A stretch of 64,000 nt of DNA, from the NCBI GenBank assembly GCA_947178255.1, contig CAMWXP010000001.1:22013-86012 (forward strand), given 5' to 3'. Position numbers and translations under genes: made by a program. The notes beneath the pieces are model-generated. The model made no database searches, had not been told where the DNA came from, and saw only the letters and a program-made list of their open reading frames with translations. Source of the stretch: an uncultured Clostridia bacterium. GTDB lineage: Bacteria; Bacillota; Clostridia; Christensenellales; Pumilibacteraceae. Below are positions 58,571-64,000 of this stretch, piece after piece. Numbering within the stretch: position 1 is the first letter of the stretch; each line of letters begins with the position of its first letter.

Positions 58571-61432
58571 CTATATAGTAAGCGGAGTAGAAGTGCCTAT
58601 TTTCACCGAGCCTTTAAGCGTCGTAGGGTTGAGCTCCATCGTAAGCGTTGTGCCGTTTTTGGTGCGGGTAAACTTGAAGTGACCTTGGTCGCCGTTTATT
58701 ACCTCGAAGCCGCTACCGTATCCGAACTCCAACGTGGTAAGCTTGCTGTACGCGAACAGCTTGTCGCTGTACTGCCTGCGAAGATGTATCAAGTCTCTGT
58801 AATAATCGTGCAGATCCTTGAACGCTTCCTGTCGCGACCAGTTTATTTGGTTGAGCTTGGCGGGCGAATCGTACGAGTTTTCGTTGCCGTACTTGGTTCT
58901 GCCCATCTCCTCGCCTGCGAGCAAAAAGCTTATGCCGGCGCTCATCAGATACGTCGACGCCGCCAGCTTGCAACGCTTTATGTTGTCAGGCATAGGATCG
59001 TCGTAGTACAACGCAGTTTCCTCGCCGTACTTTTTGCCGAGGATCTGATCCCACAGCGTGTAGTTGTCGTGCGCACAGGAGTATGCTACGTTGCGCGATG
59101 CCAAGCCCACATGCAGACCTTGCGCGCCGACGTCGCTGCCGGCTATACCGCCTTCTATCATCTTACGCACTCTTTGGTAATCGCCGGGAGCGCCGTTTAC
59201 CCAGCCCGAACCGATATTGCCTGCCCAAACGTTGCCGCGCAAACCTTCTCTGCCCGAATCGTTGAATACCGCAATACGGTCACTGAGCATGTTAAACGAG
59301 GTGGTGCTGCCGAATCCGTCCTGATAGACAAGTCGCATCGGCTTGTTGCCGGCATTGCCTACATACTTGCCTTGTTCGCTTGTAAAGCTTTGGGTAGTCG
59401 CTACTCTTTTTGTATAGCTGTACGGGGTTTTGCCGTAATATCCGTCCCACGGCTCGCCGTACATTAAAATTCTCTTACCGTTATTAGTCGGATCTTGGGG
59501 ATCGTACTGGATCTTGTCAAGCTCGGCGCGAATCATATTGAGGGTGACGACGTCGTGAATGCCCATAAGGTCGAAACGGAAGCCGTCGATATGATATTCC
59601 TCCGCCCAGTATACCAACGATTCCACCATAAACTTGCGCATCATTGTGCGCTCGGACGCAGTACCGTTGCCGCAGCCCGAATCGTTGGAGAATTGTCCGT
59701 TCTCTTCGGTGCGGTGATAGTAGTACGGTACGGTGTCGTGGAATGCCTGACCGCCGGTATTGAACGTGTGGTTGTACACAACGTCCATAATGACGCCTAT
59801 GCCGGCGTTATGAAGCGCCTGAACCATACGCTTAAACTCGTTGATTCGTACCGCGCCGTTGTAGGGGTCGGTGGAGTACGAGCCTTCGGGAATGTTGTAG
59901 TTTTGCGGGTCGTAGCCCCAGTTGTACGAGCTGCCGTCCGCGCTTGTCAAGTCGGCTTCGTCTACCGAAGCAAAGTCGTATGCGGGATTGAGGTGAACGT
60001 ACGTTATGCCGAGGTCTTTAAGATAGTTGACGCCCGTTTTGAGACCGGGCTTACCGGGCACGGTGGTGTTCTCCTCGGTAAAAGCAAGGTATTTTCCCTT
60101 GTACTTCATGCCGGAGTCGGCGGACGACGAAAAGTCGTGTACCGTAACCTCCCAAATGATGGGAGTATCGACGGCCGTCCTGCTCTCCTGGCTTTTTTTC
60201 CACCAGTTTTTATCCGCTTCCCAATCCGCGGGGTCGGTGTCGTCAAGGTCGATAATCATCGCACGCGCGCCATTGGCGCCGCAAGCCTTGGCATACGGAT
60301 CGATAGTTTCCGTTTCGAAACCGTTGTTGTTTACAACGTACGTGTAGTACTTGCCTTTAAGGTCGCCCTCTATTGTAAGCGCCCAAACGCCGCCCCACTC
60401 GCCGCTCGCAGGTATATGCTTTTTCATAAATTGCGCTTTTTCCTGCGGACCGTTAGATCCGTCGCCGAACAGTCTAAGAACTACCGACGACGCAAACGGC
60501 GCCCAAACGCGGAACGTGCTTGACGCAGCGCTATATTCGCAGCCGAGCTTTTGATTTTGCGTATCAACACTTTCGTAGATGTTTATAAAATCCAAATCGT
60601 CTATAAACGCGGTTTTGGATACTAAACATTCAGTAGTGATACCGTCTATCATTATTTCATAGTCAACGGAAAAATCAAACTTGTTTTCAAACGTAGCGTA
60701 ACCGATGCACGCGTTATCAGCGTCGACCGTAACTTCCGTCGTGTCGAGCAACGATCTTCCATTGGACAAGTATGCTGTTATGCCCGGATTAAGCGGCGTA
60801 GTTACCTCAAACTGTATAGAGACCTTCGTCGCTGTCTTAGCGGTAAATCTTGCGCTTGTTATTTTTTCCAAAGTCTGAATTGCCTCCTCCAAGTCGGTAT
60901 GAGCGCCTGTATCCTTGCGCACGTAATAGACGTCGGCATGGTTGTTTTCATCGAATGCGGTCGACATATTTACAAATACGTCCGACGTCTCTTTTTCGTA
61001 TCGCGTCCAAAAATCGTCTCCGGTTTTGCCCGTGGCTACACAAATCAAAAAGCCCATGTTTCTTCCGCCCTTCAATTCGGCCATTTCGGATGCGGTAAAT
61101 GTGACTTCTATTCTACGCGATATATTTTGTTGGGTTTTGCCGTTTTGTTCATACTCTTTCATAAACGGTTCGCCGTCGGCAGGAGTCGTGGTCATATTGA
61201 ATTCCGTGCCCGAGCCGCCTTTGAGCCATACCCAAGCGGCAAGATTGTTGTAATCCTGCGTGGGGTCATACACGTGCAAAGTAACTGTGCCGCCCGTTTC
61301 CGCGTGCGCCGTCTGTTGCGGTTTTACAACAAACACCGACACCGCAAAAAGCATAAGCGCTATAATCGCCGTAAAAATAATCAAGAAAAGCTTTTTGTTG
61401 TCCTTGCGTTCTGCTAACTGATTCTTTTTCAT
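58571..61432 (-). CDS. pulA: Secreted type I pullulanase
   Basis: 953 residues from the ATG at 61432. A Sec signal (LFLIIFTAIIALMLFAVSVF) ends near AHA-ET. It has a CBM41-like N-terminal domain (VTLHVYDPTQDYNNLAAWVW), a linker domain, then CBM48 (CEYSAASSTFRVWAPFASSV) and the GH13_14 barrel. The barrel shows the pullulanase hallmark YNWGYDP, nucleophile Asp in GFRFDLMG, acid Glu in YGEPWDGY, and CAHDNYTLWDQ. It cleaves alpha-1,6 bonds of pullulan, starch or glycogen outside the cell and would feed maltodextrins to the cytoplasmic enzymes at 42-50 kb. No LPxTG anchor. 12 bp after the lipoprotein gene. Confidence 0.95.
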   Translation of the reverse strand: MKKNQLAERKDNKKLFLIIFTAIIALMLFAVSVFVVKPQQTAHAETGGTVTLHVYDPTQDYNNLAAWVWLKGGSGTEFNMTTTPADGEPFMKEYEQNGKTQQNISRRIEVTFTASEMAELKGGRNMGFLICVATGKTGDDFWTRYEKETSDVFVNMSTAFDENNHADVYYVRKDTGAHTDLEEAIQTLEKITSARFTAKTATKVSIQFEVTTPLNPGITAYLSNGRSLLDTTEVTVDADNACIGYATFENKFDFSVDYEIMIDGITTECLVSKTAFIDDLDFINIYESVDTQNQKLGCEYSAASSTFRVWAPFASSVVLRLFGDGSNGPQEKAQFMKKHIPASGEWGGVWALTIEGDLKGKYYTYVVNNNGFETETIDPYAKACGANGARAMIIDLDDTDPADWEADKNWWKKSQESRTAVDTPIIWEVTVHDFSSSADSGMKYKGKYLAFTEENTTVPGKPGLKTGVNYLKDLGITYVHLNPAYDFASVDEADLTSADGSSYNWGYDPQNYNIPEGSYSTDPYNGAVRINEFKRMVQALHNAGIGVIMDVVYNHTFNTGGQAFHDTVPYYYHRTEENGQFSNDSGCGNGTASERTMMRKFMVESLVYWAEEYHIDGFRFDLMGIHDVVTLNMIRAELDKIQYDPQDPTNNGKRILMYGEPWDGYYGKTPYSYTKRVATTQSFTSEQGKYVGNAGNKPMRLVYQDGFGSTTSFNMLSDRIAVFNDSGREGLRGNVWAGNIGSGWVNGAPGDYQRVRKMIEGGIAGSDVGAQGLHVGLASRNVAYSCAHDNYTLWDQILGKKYGEETALYYDDPMPDNIKRCKLAASTYLMSAGISFLLAGEEMGRTKYGNENSYDSPAKLNQINWSRQEAFKDLHDYYRDLIHLRRQYSDKLFAYSKLTTLEFGYGSGFEVINGDQGHFKFTRTKNGTTLTMELNPTTLKGSVKIGTSTPLTI

Positions 61433-61444
61433 ATTCCTCACCTA

Positions 61445-63232
61445 TTAACCCTGTTTGCCGTACAGCTTGCCGTAAGGCTGCGCTTGAGTCCCCGTTGTAG
61501 CACCGATCTGTGACGCGTCTACCGTAAGCGTGCCGAGGGAGGCGGAACCGGCGGTAACGTCGCTGCCTTTTGCACAGTACGCAACCACGCCGCCCGCTTC
61601 TTTGCCTGTTTTGATGCTTCTTATATTCACTAAATCAAAGCTGTTGTTATTAACTTTGCCGTCCGCACGGTTGATGGCTACAATGCCCGCCGACGAGCCT
61701 ATATTGCCGCTTGCCTTGTTGCCAACGCCGTAAATGTTAAGGACGGATACCGTATTACCGCTTACCAAGCCGCCTTTGCAGTTTTCCAGCACTACACCAG
61801 CCATTTCGTACGCAGCGGAACCCATCGCGCTTGTCGCGTCTTCTTGAAGATCGCAATTGACTACCATGCAGTTTTCCACAGTGCCGTAATTATGAATTAC
61901 AAGACCGGCGGCGCTGCCTGCTTTTACGGTAAATTTTGAGTTGCTCAATGCTACGGACGATACCGTACCGTAGTTTTGGTATGCAACCATTGCCGTAGCG
62001 GGGTTGATGGGGAATTCCAATTTTTGTATGCCGTTGGTTATTTCCACCTCATCGAACTTTATATTAGTGACCATGCCGCCGACTGCGATAAATTCGAACA
62101 ACGCCCAAAAACCGTTGTCGGTGTTTACCGTTATTTTGGAAAGAGTGTGACCGTCGCCGTTAAGCACGCCCATAAACGGCTTGCGAAGCGTGAACAAGTT
62201 GGATTCGGCTTCCAACGCGCTGACCGTGCTGTAATTAAGGTCGTTAGCGATTTTGTAGTAGTTTTTCGCATTAGACTTTATTTCGGAAGATTTAAGCTCG
62301 TAGTAATCTATTGCGCGCAAATCGAAGGGGGTTTTAATCAAATACGGGTCCGCCTCCGTGCCGCTACCGTCGAGGTATTTTATGTCTACCGGAGTTATTT
62401 CCGCACTTTCGACAACCGACGTAACGGGCATTACGGGATATACGCCGTATACCAAATTGCGCACGCTCATTATATAATGCGAGGTTGTAACGATGTACGA
62501 ATTGAAATCGAGGTCTACAACCTTGTAACCGACCACACCGCCAATCGGGCTCCATCTGATAATGTCGCCGTTAATCGTATAATCGGTTATGGGCATAACG
62601 CTCAGCTTTCTGCTTGCCGAGTTATACATTACCGCAATGGTAGAGGAAGACTGCCCGTTGCTTGCGGTAATTTCTATCTTTGCATTACCGCTGAGCGACG
62701 CCACGTTAAAGGTGGTAGACGTGCCTTGCGCAGCCTCAACGCCGTCAACCTTAACGGTATATGTTTTGGCATTGCTGTCTTCTTTCCATGTTATTATACC
62801 GTCGGCAAAAGAAAGTATTTCCGGGCTGCTCACCTGCTTACCCTCCTCGTAAGTAATAGACGTAGGCGAAGAATTTTTATAGCCGTCGCCTTTGGCTGTA
62901 ATCGTTACAGTAATCTTATCGCCTGCTTCCGGCATAGTAAATCCTCCGACGGTGGACAAGTCCACAAGCGTGATTTGCGTGGTCACGGACGCCGAGCCGC
63001 ACTTAACCTCGTAGCTTTGCGCGCCCTCTACCGCCGTCCAAGACACCCAAAACGAGTCGCCTTCTTTGTGGATGGATATGCTCGATGAACTTACGGCAGG
63101 TAACCTGTCGCCACCGCCGGGCTCGTTGGGGCCGCCCGGCATTTCTATGCTTCCGCATCCGATTGCAAACGCAAACGTAATGCAAAGCATAACCAACAGA
63201 ATGAATATTCCGCGTTTTGTGTGTTTTAACAT
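61445..63232 (-). CDS. Lipoprotein with Fn3-like and GLUG/beta-helix repeats
   Basis: 595 residues, AAGGAAA ribosome binding site. Signal peptide with lipobox AFAIGC. Then a Gly/Pro linker and two to three Fn3-like units (SFWVSWTAVEGAQSYEVKCG; GIITWKEDSNAKTYTVKVDG). The segment GSGTEADPYLIKTPFDLRAI starts a beta-helix with GLUG-like turns (FMGVLNGDGHTLSKI, AAGLVIHNYGTVENC, SAGIVAINRADGKVNNNSF). Such proteins bind carbohydrate or other surface partners. It is co-transcribed with the pullulanase and may hold starch near the cell; this is inference. Confidence 0.87.
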   Translation of the reverse strand: MLKHTKRGIFILLVMLCITFAFAIGCGSIEMPGGPNEPGGGDRLPAVSSSSISIHKEGDSFWVSWTAVEGAQSYEVKCGSASVTTQITLVDLSTVGGFTMPEAGDKITVTITAKGDGYKNSSPTSITYEEGKQVSSPEILSFADGIITWKEDSNAKTYTVKVDGVEAAQGTSTTFNVASLSGNAKIEITASNGQSSSTIAVMYNSASRKLSVMPITDYTINGDIIRWSPIGGVVGYKVVDLDFNSYIVTTSHYIMSVRNLVYGVYPVMPVTSVVESAEITPVDIKYLDGSGTEADPYLIKTPFDLRAIDYYELKSSEIKSNAKNYYKIANDLNYSTVSALEAESNLFTLRKPFMGVLNGDGHTLSKITVNTDNGFWALFEFIAVGGMVTNIKFDEVEITNGIQKLEFPINPATAMVAYQNYGTVSSVALSNSKFTVKAGSAAGLVIHNYGTVENCMVVNCDLQEDATSAMGSAAYEMAGVVLENCKGGLVSGNTVSVLNIYGVGNKASGNIGSSAGIVAINRADGKVNNNSFDLVNIRSIKTGKEAGGVVAYCAKGSDVTAGSASLGTLTVDASQIGATTGTQAQPYGKLYGKQG

Positions 63233-63271
63233 TTTCCTTATGCCACATCCTTTTTACTTTCGGTAATACAT

Positions 63272-63301
63272 ATTCTAACACAGTTACAAGATAACTGTCA
63301 A
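63272..63301 (-). promoter_or_regulatory. Promoter with embedded operator, pullulanase operon
   Basis: Minus strand: TTGACA (63301-63296), an 18-bp spacer, TAGAAT (63277-63272). The spacer and part of the -35 box hold the perfect inverted repeat ACAGTTA-N5-TAACTGT (63280-63298). A repressor bound there would block the operon. Confidence 0.75.
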
Positions 63302-63501
63302 TAGTTTTGCAAAAAATATATAGCTTTGACAAACCTCGCAAGAGCGATTAAGCCTCGACGGCGAAGGCGCGGCGCAGACGGGCAACAGGCGACGCGGCGG
63401 TGACGGGCGCGTAGACCCACCTACGCAACCAAACCGCCTCGGTGCACGTAGCCCGTATTCGTCGATGCATACGCCGTCGAGTAAAAACTTGCTATAATGT
63501 A
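63302..63501. other. GC-rich intergenic stretch
   Basis: No gene that I can support. The middle (about 63350-63480) is much more GC-rich than its flanks and includes short imperfect repeats of GGCG. It may be a structured RNA or a decayed repeat; nothing decisive is visible. Confidence 0.35.
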
Positions 63502-63530
63502 TTGACAAAATACACAGAATATTGTATTAT
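63502..63530 (+). promoter_or_regulatory. Promoter of the Pro/Glu-repeat gene
   Basis: TTGACA (63502-63507), a 17-bp spacer, TATTAT (63525-63530), 37 nt before the ATG at 63568. Confidence 0.75.
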
Positions 63531-63567
63531 ATAAATGATATACTAAAATATTAAGACGGGAATAAGT

Positions 63568-64000
63568 ATGGCAAACTACAAAGACAACAATGCCGATCTC
63601 GGCAATCAAACGATAGAGGGCACCGCTTCGCCTTACGAGCTGAATGTGGAAATTGTCATGCCCGACGGATCGACTGAACCCATACACCAAGCGGAAAATG
63701 CCGACGAAGGCCCCGTTATTATTATGGCGGAGCCCGCCGAACCTATTATTATGCCCGAACCGGAACCGGTGATCACTCCCGAACCGGAAGTAGTTATCAC
63801 GCCCGAACCGCAGGCGGAGGCTACTATAATCACTCCAGAACCCGCAAATACGGCGGAAGACCTTGACGCGCAGCTTGCCGCTATGCTCGGCGACCAACCG
63901 GAGCAGTCCGGACCTATTATTATGTCCGAACCGGAACCAGTGATTACTCCCGAACCGGAAGTAGTTATCACGCCCGAACCGCAAACTGAGGCTACTATTA
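63568..64000 (+). CDS. Pro/Glu-repeat protein, 5' part (runs off the window)
   Basis: The frame opens at ATG 63568 with a GACGGGA-type site upstream and continues without stop to the last base (144 codons seen). It begins MANYKDNNADLGNQTIEGTA. From about residue 55 it is low-complexity, with units such as PIIMPEPEPVITPEPEVVI. One 57-residue (171-bp) unit repeats, from DNA position 63742 and again from 63913. Between the repeats is a short helix DLDAQLAAMLGDQ. No signal peptide in the visible part. Such Pro/Glu spacers often join domains; what follows is outside the window. Confidence 0.75.
   Translation, partial: MANYKDNNADLGNQTIEGTASPYELNVEIVMPDGSTEPIHQAENADEGPVIIMAEPAEPIIMPEPEPVITPEPEVVITPEPQAEATIITPEPANTAEDLDAQLAAMLGDQPEQSGPIIMSEPEPVITPEPEVVITPEPQTEATI

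Noticed and set aside
63284..63508. A 74-codon minus-strand frame in the GC-rich intergenic stretch
   Set aside because: It overlaps the plus-strand promoter at 63502 and the pullulanase operon promoter at 63272, has no ribosome binding site and is Arg/Pro/Ser-rich.

Overview
The window looks like chromosomal DNA of a monoderm anaerobe of the Bacillota (Clostridia), probably an uncultured gut lineage. The signs are Bacillota-type ribosome binding sites (GGAGG, AGGAG), consensus TTGACA/TATAAT promoters, several lipoproteins with LxxC lipoboxes, a ThiT-type thiamine transporter under a TPP riboswitch, a UgtP/MGD-like glycolipid glycosyltransferase and giant BspA-like leucine-rich-repeat surface proteins. 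The genus cannot be told from the sequence. Almost all genes from 3.7 kb onward lie on the minus strand. Plus-strand genes occur only in the accessory island at the left end and as one partial gene at the right end.

Layout. 1-3.7 kb: an accessory island with small phage- or ICE-like genes. It has a divergent XRE repressor switch with two operators and a catalytically dead S24 (LexA/CI-like) protein, plus an array of 30-bp repeats, and it abuts the 3' end of the tmRNA gene (3728-4114). 4.2-6.9 kb: an operon of two HAD phosphatases, a sirtuin and a TetR regulator, led by a promoter that implies a leaderless mRNA. 7.0-10.9 kb: three genes encoding a protein with two winged helices of FtsK-gamma type, a soluble VirD4/TraG-like ATPase and a pseudo-ATPase resembling Lon. 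11.1-12.1 kb: an SGNH hydrolase with a Cys-cluster XRE regulator. 12.3-39.4 kb: surface proteins and their likely biogenesis machinery. These are a 1430-residue repeat lipoprotein, a six-gene MoxR/DUF58/VWA operon ending in an LRR lipoprotein, and a 3739-residue LRR lipoprotein. The last two transcription units share a leader hairpin that looks like an attenuator. 39.6-41.5 kb: a two-gene cassette with a PD-(D/E)XK-like nuclease, bounded by 11-bp direct repeats, and a tRNA-Arg gene with a duplicated 3' end. 42.2-50.5 kb: intracellular glycogen metabolism (GH13 amylase, glycogen phosphorylase, glycogen synthase, and branching enzyme with a histone-H1-like tail). 50.6-53.1 kb: a HAD phosphatase, the TPP-riboswitch-controlled ThiT-like transporter and two related MITE-like repeats. 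53.1-58.4 kb: an operon with a GH78-like rhamnosidase, a glycolipid glycosyltransferase, a PlsC acyltransferase and an orphan ParA. 58.5-63.3 kb: a secreted type I pullulanase with a lipoprotein. 63.5 kb to the end: the start of a Pro/Glu-repeat protein.

How the parts fit together. The pullulanase outside the cell and the GH13/GlgP/GlgA/GlgB set inside suggest an organism that takes alpha-glucans from its surroundings and stores glycogen; no glgC is present here. The LRR/InlB-repeat lipoproteins and the MoxR-VWA system suggest a heavily built cell surface. All functions are inferred by reading translated motifs; no database search was possible.
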